Below, in pieces: positions 34,265 to 42,894 of a DNA stretch of 64,000 nucleotides. This DNA comes from Streptomyces sp. NRRL WC-3605. Its GTDB lineage: Bacteria > Actinomycetota > Actinomycetes > Streptomycetales > Streptomycetaceae. The first letter of the stretch is position 1; every line of letters begins with the position of its first letter. The notes under the pieces were generated by a model. It ran no database searches, was not told the origin of the DNA, and saw only the letters and a list, made by a program, of their open reading frames with translations. A program made the translations under genes and the position numbers. The stretch lies in NCBI RefSeq assembly GCF_001509795.1, contig NZ_LLZN01000045.1:295189-359188 (forward strand), read 5' to 3'.

Positions 34265-35236
34265 ATGGCGCGAGGCGGTTCCCGACGCGATCTCACCCCC
34301 GACTTCGACCCCGACTGCGGCGACGCCGCCCTCACCCGGGCCCGGCAGGACATCGTCATCGGCCGCTGGCAGGGCCTGCGGGAGCTGCTGCGGGACACCG
34401 GCCCCCGCTGGGCGTCCCGCGGGCACCGGGTCCGCTCGCTCGCGCAGGCGTGCGCGGCCAGTTCTACGGCGGAGTCATGGCTGGCCGCCGAACCCCGTGA
34501 CGCGGACGCGCTCGTGCTGCGGGCGGCGACCGAGACGGCCCGGGCGTTCAGCCTCGCCGTGGCCGCCGGCCGGGGCGTCCCCGTCGACCAGCGGCGCGTC
34601 GACGCGGCGGTGCTCGCGTGTCTGCGGGCCACCGAGGCGCACCCGGCGGACCCGACCCCGTGGGTGTCGCTGATCTCCGTCGCGCGGCTGTATCCGTCGG
34701 GGGTGCGGCGGCAGGAACTGGGCCGCTGGTGGGACGAGTTGCACGGGCGCGACCCGTACAGCGTGGAGGGGCACCTGCAGGTGCTCCACTACTACTCGGC
34801 GCGCTGGCACGGTTCGCACGGGCTGATGTACGACTTCGCCCGGGACGCGGCCGGGGTGGCGCCACCGGGCTGTCCGCTGCCGGTGCTGGTCCAGTACGCC
34901 CGGGTCGAGGAGTACCGCTTCGCCCTGGACGCCAGCGGCGGTCAGCACGCGTCCATGGGGCTCGGCACGCACTGGAGCGGTCCGGGCGCCGTCGGGGACG
35001 TACGCCGTACCTGGGAGCGCTGGATCATGGGGCGCCCGGGGACCGACGTCGCCCCGGCCGAGGTGCGGGACCTCAACCACCTGGCGCACGCCGCCTGTCA
35101 GGCAGGCGTCCGGGACGTCGCCGGGCCGCTGCTGCGGTTGCTGGCCGGGCGGGCCACCCGCACCCCGTGGGCGTACACCGGTGACCCGGCCAAGCAGGTC
35201 GTGCGCTGGCGGCGCGAGATCGAGGTACGGCACTGA
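34265..35236 (+). CDS. Hypothetical helical protein after permease
   Basis: A 323-residue cytoplasmic protein of probable all-helical, TPR-like fold (ARQDIVIGRWQGLRELL, SLAQACAASSTAESWLAAEPRDADAL, PWVSLISVARL). I do not recognise a characterised family. GGAGG lies seven bases before the ATG, and the 12-base gap to the permease stop implies an operon. It may be a regulatory partner, but there is no direct evidence. It converges on the flippase-like gene. Confidence 0.75.
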   Translation: MARGGSRRDLTPDFDPDCGDAALTRARQDIVIGRWQGLRELLRDTGPRWASRGHRVRSLAQACAASSTAESWLAAEPRDADALVLRAATETARAFSLAVAAGRGVPVDQRRVDAAVLACLRATEAHPADPTPWVSLISVARLYPSGVRRQELGRWWDELHGRDPYSVEGHLQVLHYYSARWHGSHGLMYDFARDAAGVAPPGCPLPVLVQYARVEEYRFALDASGGQHASMGLGTHWSGPGAVGDVRRTWERWIMGRPGTDVAPAEVRDLNHLAHAACQAGVRDVAGPLLRLLAGRATRTPWAYTGDPAKQVVRWRREIEVRH

Positions 35237-35248
35237 GCGCCGTACGTC

Positions 35249-36190
35249 TCACAGTGTCCGGCGCCGGATCAGCAGCGCCAGGACCAGCAGGCCCGGCAGC
35301 AGCGGCAGCCACACCGTCAGCAGCCGGTAGCCGAGGACCGCGGAGGCGGCGGTGGCCGCCGGGGCCCCGGCCGTGGTGAGGGCGTAGGCGAGCACGGCGT
35401 CCAGGGAGCCGAGGCCGCCGGGCGTCGGCAGCAGCGCGGCCGCCCCGCTCGCCGCGAGGTACAGCAGGGCCAGGCGGGCCGGGCCGAGGGTCAGCCCGAC
35501 CGCGTGGGCGACGGCGGTCAGCGTGGCGCAGTGCGCCAGGACGTATCCGAGGGAGCCGCCCCACAGGGCCGCGGCCCGGGCCGGCCGGGCGTGGACGGCG
35601 ACACCGTGGCCGCGCAGCGCGACCAGGGCTGCGCGGCCCCGGGACCGTACGGTGTCGCTCAGCAGCAGGAGGCACAGGGCCGCCGCGCACAGGGCGGCCG
35701 GTACTCCCCCGCCGTCCCTCGGCAGGCGCAGCACGCCCGGGCAGGCGAGGACGAGGCCGGCGACCAGGGCGGCCCGCACGGCCACCCCGGCGGTGCCCTT
35801 GACCGCCAGCGCGGTGACGGCGCGGGCGAGCGGCAGGCCGGCCCGCACGAGGTAGCGCAGGTTGACCGCCCCGGAGCCGAGTCCGACGGGCAGCACATGG
35901 CCCGCGGCGGACGCGGCGAACTGGGCGGCCACCAGGGCGGTGGGCGGCAGCCGCCGCAGGACGGCGCCCTGCTGGGCGAGCGCCGCGCACGGCCAGGTGG
36001 CCAGGGTGGCCGCGGCCGCCGCGAGCAGCCACGCCCGGTCGGCGGCGGCGAGCCGGACGGCGCCGGTGTGCAGCACCGGCCAGTGCCGGCGGGCCAGCCA
36101 GGCCACGGCCAGCAGGACGGCGAGGGTGAGGGCGGTGTGCGCGTAGGCGCGTGCGCGCCGGGCGGGGGTGAGCGCCGGGTCCGGCGTCAT
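35249..36190 (-). CDS. Lysylphosphatidylglycerol synthase-like flippase domain protein
   Basis: A 313-residue membrane protein with about seven hydrophobic helices, of the UPF0104/LPG synthase transmembrane region type. Features include LPVGLGSGAVNLRYL and the C-terminal LLPTPGGLGSLDAVLAYAL, corresponding to the conserved P-G-G-x-G element. It may flip or transfer a lipid-linked product. Its ATG overlaps the stop codon of the upstream membrane protein (ATGA), so the two are translationally coupled. The catalytic LPG synthase domain is absent. Confidence 0.85.
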   Translation of the reverse strand: MTPDPALTPARRARAYAHTALTLAVLLAVAWLARRHWPVLHTGAVRLAAADRAWLLAAAAATLATWPCAALAQQGAVLRRLPPTALVAAQFAASAAGHVLPVGLGSGAVNLRYLVRAGLPLARAVTALAVKGTAGVAVRAALVAGLVLACPGVLRLPRDGGGVPAALCAAALCLLLLSDTVRSRGRAALVALRGHGVAVHARPARAAALWGGSLGYVLAHCATLTAVAHAVGLTLGPARLALLYLAASGAAALLPTPGGLGSLDAVLAYALTTAGAPAATAASAVLGYRLLTVWLPLLPGLLVLALLIRRRTL

Positions 36191-37683
36191 CCAGGTCCGC
36201 CCGCGCCCGGGAGCGGGGCGACGCGGGCGTCCAGGCGGGGCAGGTGGTGCAGTTCCCAGGTGCGGGCGTAGGACGGGCCGTCGTCGCGGCGCCGGCTGAG
36301 GGCCGCCACGGGGGTGTGCCGGGCGGCGTCCAGGATCGCGGCCTCGGAGGTGTCGGCGTTGTGGCCGCTGACGGCACCGGAGGAGCAGCCGGCGTAGAAG
36401 GCGATGGGGATGGACTGCTCGCCGGTGAGCAGGCAGGGCGGGCGTACGCCGAGCCGGTGCAGTTCGGTGGCTGAACGGGCCCAGGCGATGCGGGCCTCGG
36501 TGGTGCGGTCCACGGTGCTGTCCAGGACGGAGAACTGCACGCTCAGGTGAGCGATCAGGGCCAGTCCGATCACGCCGAGGGCCACCGGGCGCCGGCGCCC
36601 GTCCTTGCCGACGGCCAGGTGGAACAGCGCGTCCACGACCGGGATGGCGAGCAGCGCGTAGGCGGGCAGCAGGAAGCGGGGGGCGGCGTAGCCGATGAGG
36701 AACAGGTAGGGGACGGCGGCCGTGGTGGCGCAGGCCAGCGGGAGCAGGGTGCGCCGGGTGCGGCCGGCACGGACGGCGACGAACAGGCCGTAGCCGGCGA
36801 GCACCGGGAGCGTCAGCCACCAGGCGTAGATGCCCGGGTCGGGGAGTTCGCCGCCGCAGGGCCGGCACAGGGCGGACCCCATGAGGCTGCGCATCTGGTC
36901 GTCGACGGCGATGTTCCAGCCCAGGTCGCCCTGGATGCGGGACGCCTCGTTGAGCCGTTCGCGCAGTCCGCCGAAGGCGAGGAACGCCTCGACGACCCAC
37001 TCGACGCCCCCGGCGGCCAGGCCCCCGACGAGCGCGGCGCCGAGCCGCCAACGGCGCCGGACGGCCACGAGGACGAGCAGCGGCAACGTCACCCACACCG
37101 CGTCCGTGGGCCGCATCCAGGCCATCAGCGCGGCGCCCCCGACGACGCCCCACAGGGCGGGGGTGTCGAAGCGGTCGGCGCTCACCCGCAGGAAGCAGCC
37201 GACGCAGATCAGCGCGCCGAACGCGACCCAGAGGTTGGGCATGGCCTGCGGGCCGTAGAACATCGTGATCCACAGGGTGACGAAGAAGACGCCTGCGCCG
37301 GCCAGGACCCGGGCTGGGAAGAGCCCGCGCCACACCCGCAGGGCGATGTACAGGCCGAGTCCGGAGAGGACGGCGAGGTAGACGCGGAGCAGGACCGTGG
37401 ACGACGACCAGGAGGCGACGGGCCACGCCAGCAGGGAGACGCCGCGGGAGCGGGGGGCGCTGAAGAAGGCGGCGGGCCGGTCGGCGGAGACCTGGCTGAC
37501 GTAGACGATCTCGTCCCAGCCCAGGCCCATGGCGGGGCCCACGAGCAGGAGTTGCGCGACGGTGAAGGCCCCGGCCACGGCCGCGAGCAGGAGGTCGCCG
37601 CGCAGCCGTCGTGGTCCGCCGGCCCCGGTCTCCTGGTCGGGCCGTCCCGTGCTGATGAGCATGGGCTTGGTGCCGTGCGCCAT
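36187..37683 (-). CDS. GT39-like membrane glycosyltransferase
   Basis: A 498-residue protein with roughly ten transmembrane helices, then a C-terminal periplasmic-type soluble segment. An early acidic motif, GLGWDEIVYVSQVS, sits after the first helix, as in polyprenyl-phosphate-dependent GT-C enzymes where this Asp/Glu pair is catalytic. It likely transfers a sugar from a lipid carrier outside the membrane. GAGGGG precedes the ATG at 37683. It is coupled to the flippase-like gene downstream. Confidence 0.8.
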   Translation of the reverse strand: MAHGTKPMLISTGRPDQETGAGGPRRLRGDLLLAAVAGAFTVAQLLLVGPAMGLGWDEIVYVSQVSADRPAAFFSAPRSRGVSLLAWPVASWSSSTVLLRVYLAVLSGLGLYIALRVWRGLFPARVLAGAGVFFVTLWITMFYGPQAMPNLWVAFGALICVGCFLRVSADRFDTPALWGVVGGAALMAWMRPTDAVWVTLPLLVLVAVRRRWRLGAALVGGLAAGGVEWVVEAFLAFGGLRERLNEASRIQGDLGWNIAVDDQMRSLMGSALCRPCGGELPDPGIYAWWLTLPVLAGYGLFVAVRAGRTRRTLLPLACATTAAVPYLFLIGYAAPRFLLPAYALLAIPVVDALFHLAVGKDGRRRPVALGVIGLALIAHLSVQFSVLDSTVDRTTEARIAWARSATELHRLGVRPPCLLTGEQSIPIAFYAGCSSGAVSGHNADTSEAAILDAARHTPVAALSRRRDDGPSYARTWELHHLPRLDARVAPLPGAGGPG

Positions 37684-37900
37684 CGATCACCCCTCACCCC
37701 CGCGCGTGGCGGGTCTTCTGGCCCCGCGGCCCGGCGAGTGGCGCGGGGAGCCGAAAAGATTAAAAACACCGACAAACTAACCCGTATCGGGCATGGCGGT
37801 GGGGTGTGTTGGGCCAGGTGCCGCACGGACGGCGCGTCCGCCCCGGTCAGCGCGCCCACCGGAAGTGGGCCGGCGCCACCCGGATGCCACACTCTGCTGT

Positions 37901-38551
37901 GTGGCTCCGACCTTCGCAGACCTCCTCGACCGTGCCCGCGCCCTGGCCGACGGGGGTGGCCGTGCCGTCCTGGGCATCGCGGGCAGCCCCGGGGCGGGAA
38001 AGACGACCCTGGCCGAGACCCTGGTGCGGGAGCTGAACGGCCCGGGCGACCCCTGGGTCGCGCACGTGCCCATGGACGGCTTCCATCTCGCCGACGCCGA
38101 GCTCGAACGGCTCGGCCGCCGCGACCGCAAGGGCGCCCCGGACACGTTCGACGCGGCCGGATACGCGGCCCTCCTGCGGCGGCTGCGCGAGGAACCCGGC
38201 GAGGGCACCGTCTACGCCCCCGGGTTCGAACGCGTCCTGGAGCAGCCGATCGCCGGCGCCGTACCGGTGGAGCCGACGGCCCGACTGGTCGTCACCGAGG
38301 GGAACTACCTGCTCCTCGGCACGGGCGCCTGGGCGCTGGTGCGGCCCCAACTGGACGAGGTGTGGTTCTGCGAACTGGAGGAACGGGAGCGGCTGCGGCG
38401 GCTGATCGCCCGTCACGAGCGGTTCGGCAAGACGCACGAGGAGGCGGTGGCCTGGGTGATGCGCTCCGACCAGCGCAACGCGGAACTGGTCGCCGCGACC
38501 CGGGACCGGGCCGACCTGGTGGTCCCGGCCGCGACCGCGCTGCCCTCGTGA
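37901..38551 (+). CDS. P-loop nucleoside/sugar kinase-like protein
   Basis: A 216-residue P-loop kinase of the uridine kinase/pantothenate kinase superfamily (YggC-like). Walker A is GIAGSPGAGKTT; the substrate-binding DGFHL is in VPMDGFHLADAEL; VVTEGNYLLLG is the strand carrying the Walker B-like acid; RHERFGKTHEEA is the lid. These enzymes phosphorylate nucleosides, fructose or pantothenate-like substrates; which one is not clear. The GTG at 37901 fits the family N-terminus, but there is no good ribosome binding site. Confidence 0.88.
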   Translation: MAPTFADLLDRARALADGGGRAVLGIAGSPGAGKTTLAETLVRELNGPGDPWVAHVPMDGFHLADAELERLGRRDRKGAPDTFDAAGYAALLRRLREEPGEGTVYAPGFERVLEQPIAGAVPVEPTARLVVTEGNYLLLGTGAWALVRPQLDEVWFCELEERERLRRLIARHERFGKTHEEAVAWVMRSDQRNAELVAATRDRADLVVPAATALPS

Positions 38552-38603
38552 GTGAACCGGGGCCCCGCGTGAGCCGTACCCCTGGGCACGGCGGAAGGTG
38601 CGG

Positions 38604-40280
38604 ATGATGGCGCTCGAACGGAACCCGGTCGCGGTCACACCCCCGGCGCCGCCGAAGACGCTTCCCGCCCCCGCGAGGCCGTCCCGCCGGTGGCTGCCGC
38701 CCCTGCTGGTGGTGCTGCTGCTCGGGCAGATGGCCGTGGCCATGGTGACGTCGGCCGTGCAGCAGACGCCGACGATCGACGAACCCGTGTACGTGGGGAC
38801 GGCCGCCGAGTACCTGCACGCGCACGAACTGGTCCACAACCCCGAGCACCCGCCGCTCGGCAAGCTCGTGATCGGGGTGGGGGTGGCGCTCGCCGGTCCG
38901 CACGTGGACGCTCGATTCAGCGGCGACCAGGGCGAGTTGGGCCGGCACCTGTTGTACGAGTCCGGCAACGACCCCTGGCGGGTGATGCTGTTCGCGCGGC
39001 TCCCCGTGATCGTCCTGACGCTGGCCTTCGGCTGGGTCGTGTTCGCCTTCGCGCGTGAACTGGCGGGCACGCTCGCCGGGTTGGCGGCGCTCGGGCTGTA
39101 CGCCTTCTCCCCCGACCTCGTCGCGCACGGTTCGCTCGCCACGCTGGACGTCCCGGCGGCCGGGTTCGTGCTGACCTCCGTGTGGCTGGCGTGGCGGGCG
39201 CGCGACCGGCCTCGCAGGTACGTGCCGCTCGCCGGGGCGGCGCTCGGGGCGGCCCTGGCCACGAAGATGAGCGCGCTCCCCGCCGTGCCCGTCCTGCTCG
39301 CGCTCACCGCGCTGTCCGTGTGGTCCGCGCGGTCGCCGTCGCAGCCCCGGCGCCTGGCGCTGCGCCGGGCGGCCGCGGCGGCCGGCGTCGTGGCGCTGGT
39401 CGCGGTCGCCGTCGTCTGGGTGACGTATCTGGTGGTCGATCCCCGGCTGCGCTGGAACCCGGACCAGCCGGTGCCGGTCGTGCGCGGCCTGCGGGGCCTG
39501 GCGGTGGACCTGCTGCCGTTCCCCGAGTCGTACCGGGACGGCATGCGCGTCCAGTTCGCCTTCGAGAACCACCCCTGGCAGGGCTTCCTGTTCGGCCGGC
39601 TCTACACCGGGGCGCTCTGGTACTACCTGCCGGCCGCGCTGCTCGTGAAGACGCCGCTCGGCATGCTCGCGCTCTGGGCGGCGGGCGCGGCGGCGGTGCT
39701 CGCGGTCCGGCGGCTGCGGCCCGCGGCGCCGTATCTGCTGGTGCCCGCCGCCGTCCTGCTGGTCGCGGCGATGCTCGGGGCGCGCAACTTCGGGACGCGG
39801 TACGCCTTGTTCATGCCGATGTTCCTGGCCGTGGCCGCGGGATGCGTGCTCGCCGTGCGGCGGCGGTGGGTCACGGCCGGGGTGGCGGCGCTGGTGGTGT
39901 TCGTCGCGGTCAGTTCGCTGCGGACGTTCCCCTACTATCTCCCGTACTCCAACGAGGCGTTCGGCGGTCCGGAGCGGACCCGGCTGCGGCTGCACGACTC
40001 GAACGTGGACTGGGGTCAGGACCTGGGCCGGCTGGCCGACCGGCTGCGCGAGCGGTACCCGGACGAACGGGTCTGGCTGGTCTACAAGGGCAGCGGGGTG
40101 CCGTCGTACTACGGCATCCGGGCCCGTGATCCGCGCGAGGTGCCCCCGCGGGAGGTGCGCGGACTGCTCGTGGTGTCGGACTCGGCGGCGGCCAAGGCGA
40201 CCGGGCCGCTGGCCCGGCTGATCGCCGGCAGCCGTCCCGTCGATACGGTCGGACACTCGATCACGCTGTACCGGCGGTGA
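38604..40280 (+). CDS. PMT-like membrane glycosyltransferase
   Basis: A 558-residue protein with about ten transmembrane helices, similar to GT39/ArnT-like GT-C transferases. The loop after helix 1 contains TPTIDEPVYVGTAAEYL, with the catalytic-type Asp-Glu pair, and HNPEHPPLGKLVIGVG. A soluble C-terminal part (about 450-558) follows. It may transfer mannose or another sugar to secreted proteins or lipids. GGAAGG precedes ATG 38604. It follows the kinase gene by 52 bases and may be in the same operon. Confidence 0.85.
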   Translation: MMALERNPVAVTPPAPPKTLPAPARPSRRWLPPLLVVLLLGQMAVAMVTSAVQQTPTIDEPVYVGTAAEYLHAHELVHNPEHPPLGKLVIGVGVALAGPHVDARFSGDQGELGRHLLYESGNDPWRVMLFARLPVIVLTLAFGWVVFAFARELAGTLAGLAALGLYAFSPDLVAHGSLATLDVPAAGFVLTSVWLAWRARDRPRRYVPLAGAALGAALATKMSALPAVPVLLALTALSVWSARSPSQPRRLALRRAAAAAGVVALVAVAVVWVTYLVVDPRLRWNPDQPVPVVRGLRGLAVDLLPFPESYRDGMRVQFAFENHPWQGFLFGRLYTGALWYYLPAALLVKTPLGMLALWAAGAAAVLAVRRLRPAAPYLLVPAAVLLVAAMLGARNFGTRYALFMPMFLAVAAGCVLAVRRRWVTAGVAALVVFVAVSSLRTFPYYLPYSNEAFGGPERTRLRLHDSNVDWGQDLGRLADRLRERYPDERVWLVYKGSGVPSYYGIRARDPREVPPREVRGLLVVSDSAAAKATGPLARLIAGSRPVDTVGHSITLYRR

Positions 40281-40335
40281 GCGGGCGCCCGTTCGATCCC
40301 TGGTCATCACGGCGTGTGGGCTATGTTGAAGCACT

Positions 40336-41280
40336 GTGGAAGACAAAGGAGGCGCGCCTTCGCCCTCGCCCCAGCAGGCGCGCGCGCAGGCGTCCGCGAT
40401 CACTTCGGGTAAGACCGCTCCGGAAGCGGAGGCTTCCCCGACTTCCCAGCTCAGGGACCTCTTCGACCAGCCCAGGCTGTCGCCCGGGCAGCGCCGGATC
40501 GCCCAGTACCTGATCGAGCACCTCACGGAGGCGGCGTTCCTGTCGATCACCGATCTCGCGGAGCGGGTCGGGGTCAGCCAGCCGTCGGTGACGCGGTTCG
40601 CCGCCGCGGTGGGCTTCAGCGGTTACCCGGCGCTGCGGGAGAAGCTCCAGTCGATCGCCCTGGGGACGTTCACGGGCGGCCCCCCGTCCGAGGAGAACGG
40701 CGCCAACGAGCTGCAGGCCGCCGTGGACGCCGAGATCGAGAACCTGGAGAACCTGCGGCGGGACTTCGTCGACCCCGACGAGGTGATCGAGGTCGGCCGC
40801 AAACTGTCCCGCTCCACGCCGCTGACCATCCTCGGGCTGCGCATCTCGGCCTCCCTCGCCGAGTACTTCGCCTACGCGGCCCGCCGTATCCACCCCGACG
40901 TACGCCTGGTCACCCGGGGCGGCAGCGTCGCCTACGACGCCCTGCTCCAGTCGCGCGAGGCCGGGGGGACCTGGGTGCTGGCGTTCTCGATGCCCCGGCA
41001 CGCCCAGGAGACGCTCACCGCGGTGCAGGTGGCCCGCGGCGCCGGCCTGAAGATCGCCCTCGTCACCGATCTCGCGCTCGGCCCGGTGGCGGACGCCGCC
41101 GACGTCGTCTTCGCCACGGGCACCGGCTCCCGCCTGGTCTTCGACTCGTACGCGGCGCCCGGTGTGATGGCGGCCGCGCTGCTCCAGGCCATGACCGACG
41201 CCGATCCGGAGCGCACCCAGGGGCGCCTGGAGGACTACGAGCAGATCTCCGAGCAGCACCAGTTCTTCCTGCGGGACTGA
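40336..41280 (+). CDS. MurR/RpiR-family transcription regulator
   Basis: A 314-residue repressor. After a disordered N-terminus of about 35 residues comes an RpiR helix-turn-helix (LSITDLAERVGVSQPSVTRFAAAVGFSGYPALRE), then a SIS sugar-isomerase domain (about 150-290; TILGLRISASLAEYFAYAARR, VLAFSMPRHAQETLTAVQVARGAG). The SIS domain binds phosphosugars. The start is a GTG at 40336. TATGTT eight bases upstream could be a -10 box, so the transcript may be leaderless. The palindrome at 41345-41358 downstream could be its target. Confidence 0.9.
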   Translation: MEDKGGAPSPSPQQARAQASAITSGKTAPEAEASPTSQLRDLFDQPRLSPGQRRIAQYLIEHLTEAAFLSITDLAERVGVSQPSVTRFAAAVGFSGYPALREKLQSIALGTFTGGPPSEENGANELQAAVDAEIENLENLRRDFVDPDEVIEVGRKLSRSTPLTILGLRISASLAEYFAYAARRIHPDVRLVTRGGSVAYDALLQSREAGGTWVLAFSMPRHAQETLTAVQVARGAGLKIALVTDLALGPVADAADVVFATGTGSRLVFDSYAAPGVMAAALLQAMTDADPERTQGRLEDYEQISEQHQFFLRD

Positions 41281-41664
41281 CGGGACCGCTCCCACCCCAC
41301 CTGCCGAACCACGGCACACGGGCAGCTTTCGCTTCAAATCACGCATGAATGTTTTCATACGCCTTGCAAACCAGACGGCATATATAAATACTGCACACGC
41401 ATCACCCGCCCGACAGAAGGCAGCCGGTCCGCTCATGCACACGTCCTCCCATCCGTCGTGTGCATCCCGGCTGCCGCGTCGGGCTCCACAACGAACAGCT
41501 CCTGCCGCCGTCTCCTACCCGCGTCGGCGCACGGGCTGTTCGGTCGGGCACCGCCTGCGCGTGTGCCCGGTGGCGGCGGCCCCGGTCATCCCCTAGGCCG
41601 GGGCCGCGCCGAAACCCCGTCGGACACCCCGGACGACGCCGCACACCCCGTGGAAGCGATGATC
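41281..41664. other. 384-base intergenic region with AT-rich promoter
   Basis: A notably AT-rich block (41330-41400) contains the inverted repeat at 41345-41358, TTGCAA at 41364-41369 and a TATATAAATA stretch at 41381-41390, which together look like a regulated promoter for the downstream gene. A long leader of about 260 bases would follow. A frame opening at 41345 has no ribosome binding site and is rejected. Confidence 0.5.
41345..41358. promoter_or_regulatory. ATGAA-N4-TTCAT inverted repeat
   Basis: ATGAATGTTTTCAT has perfect 5-bp arms. Its size and TGAA/TTCA sequence resemble binding sites of RpiR-family regulators, one of which is encoded immediately upstream. It overlaps an AT-rich promoter-like block. 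Confidence 0.4.
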
Positions 41665-42033
41665 ATGCCCCTGACGACGACGCGCATCAGCCCGGACTGG
41701 CCGTGCCAGGTCAAGACCCCCGGCTCCTACGACTGGGAACGCTCCGCGGCGAAGTGGCTGCGCGACCTCGTGCCGGCCCGCTACGCCAGCTACCCGGCCC
41801 TGATCCGCCACCCCGTCCTGCTGGCCCGGCACGCGCAGATCCAGGTGCAGCAGGAGATCCGGGTCGCGCGCACCGCGCTGCAGACCGCCCGGGCCGACCT
41901 GCCGGCGCTGGGGCTTCCCGAGTCGGTCATCGAGCACACCATCAAGATGTACGCGGCCGAGGTCATGCAGCTCCAGCACATCGCGCGCAGTGTCCGCGCG
42001 GTGTCGCAGGCACTGGTCGAGCGCGGGCGCTGA
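41665..42033 (+). CDS. Conserved hypothetical helical protein
   Basis: A 122-residue protein starting at ATG 41665, with GGAAG eight bases upstream; another ATG lies two codons earlier. It has a Trp-rich N-terminal part (WERSAAKWLRDLVPARYASYPAL) and a C-terminal helical region from about residue 55 (HAQIQVQQEIRVARTALQTA). The latter is likely a coiled coil. Function is unknown. It converges on the CBM2 gene, 17 bases away, and sits downstream of an AT-rich regulated promoter. Confidence 0.75.
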   Translation: MPLTTTRISPDWPCQVKTPGSYDWERSAAKWLRDLVPARYASYPALIRHPVLLARHAQIQVQQEIRVARTALQTARADLPALGLPESVIEHTIKMYAAEVMQLQHIARSVRAVSQALVERGR

Positions 42034-42050
42034 CCCCGGCGCACCCGCGG

Positions 42051-42818
42051 TCAGGACTCGCCGCGCGCCGCGCAGCTGACCTCCGCCGACGGCGAGGCGT
42101 CCGACGCGGTCGCCGCCAGGAAGCCGAAGGTGACGCTGCCGCCCGGTGCGATGCCGCCGTTCCAGTCCGCGTTGACGACGGTCGCCGAGCCGTCGGTCCC
42201 GGTGGACAGCGTGCCGTCCCAGACCTGGGTGAGCCGGGCGCCGGCGGCCGGTACGACCGTCGCCGTCCAGGCCGAGACGGCCGCGGACGGGGCGCCGGTC
42301 ACCGTCACCTCCCCCTGGAAGCCGCCCTGCCAGCTGGAGACGGTCCGGAAGGACGCGGTGCAGCCCGCGTCGGCACCGGGCGCGGCTCCGCCAGGAGCCT
42401 CGGACGCGGAGGCGGAGGGCTTCGCGTCCGAGGCGGGTTCCCGGGCCTCGGCCCGGGAGCCGCCGCCGTCGCGTTCCACCAGCAGGAGGGCCCCGCCGAA
42501 GCCCAGGACGGCGGCGGCCGTCACGGTCACCACGAGGGCGGTACGGCGAAATCCCGCGCTGTGCGCGACCGGAGCGGGAGCGGCGCCGCCGTACGGGACG
42601 GTCCCGCCGTCACCGGGGACGGCCGGCAGCTCCTGCGTCGCGTCCTCGGCACCCGGCGCGGACCGGGGCAGCGCCACGGTCTCGTATCCGCCGGCGGTGT
42701 CCTCCTCCCATTCGCGGAAGAGTTCCGCGAGCGCGTCGGTTCGGCGTGGGCGCAGGACGTGGATCGGCTCCAGGGCCGGTCCTTCGCCGGGTTCCGCGGG
42801 GTCGGGCTGGGTGGGCAC
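42051..42818 (-). CDS. Membrane-anchored CBM2 (cellulose-binding) protein
   Basis: A 255-residue protein: a cytosolic N-terminal region of about 90 acidic/Pro-rich residues, one transmembrane helix (about 92-114; [21 protein letters not shown]), a Ser/Ala/Pro-rich linker, and a C-terminal domain (about 155-252) that fits carbohydrate-binding module family 2. CBM2 features are the bracketing cysteines, [35 protein letters not shown] and [20 protein letters not shown]. There is no catalytic domain. The GTG at 42818 has GGAAGGAG upstream. The layout (N-in signal anchor) puts the CBM on the cell surface. Confidence 0.82.
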   Translation of the reverse strand: MPTQPDPAEPGEGPALEPIHVLRPRRTDALAELFREWEEDTAGGYETVALPRSAPGAEDATQELPAVPGDGGTVPYGGAAPAPVAHSAGFRRTALVVTVTAAAVLGFGGALLLVERDGGGSRAEAREPASDAKPSASASEAPGGAAPGADAGCTASFRTVSSWQGGFQGEVTVTGAPSAAVSAWTATVVPAAGARLTQVWDGTLSTGTDGSATVVNADWNGGIAPGGSVTFGFLAATASDASPSAEVSCAARGES

Positions 42819-42894
42819 ACCGCTCTCCTTCCGTCCCGTCGTGCACGGGCTGGCCAATCCCCGCAGAGAGATACGGCGGTGCCGCCCGCCCGGT

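Noticed and set aside
41345..41596. 83-codon frame in the AT-rich region after the RpiR gene
   Set aside because: No ribosome binding site; the start lies inside the inverted repeat and promoter-like DNA, and the composition is not protein-like.
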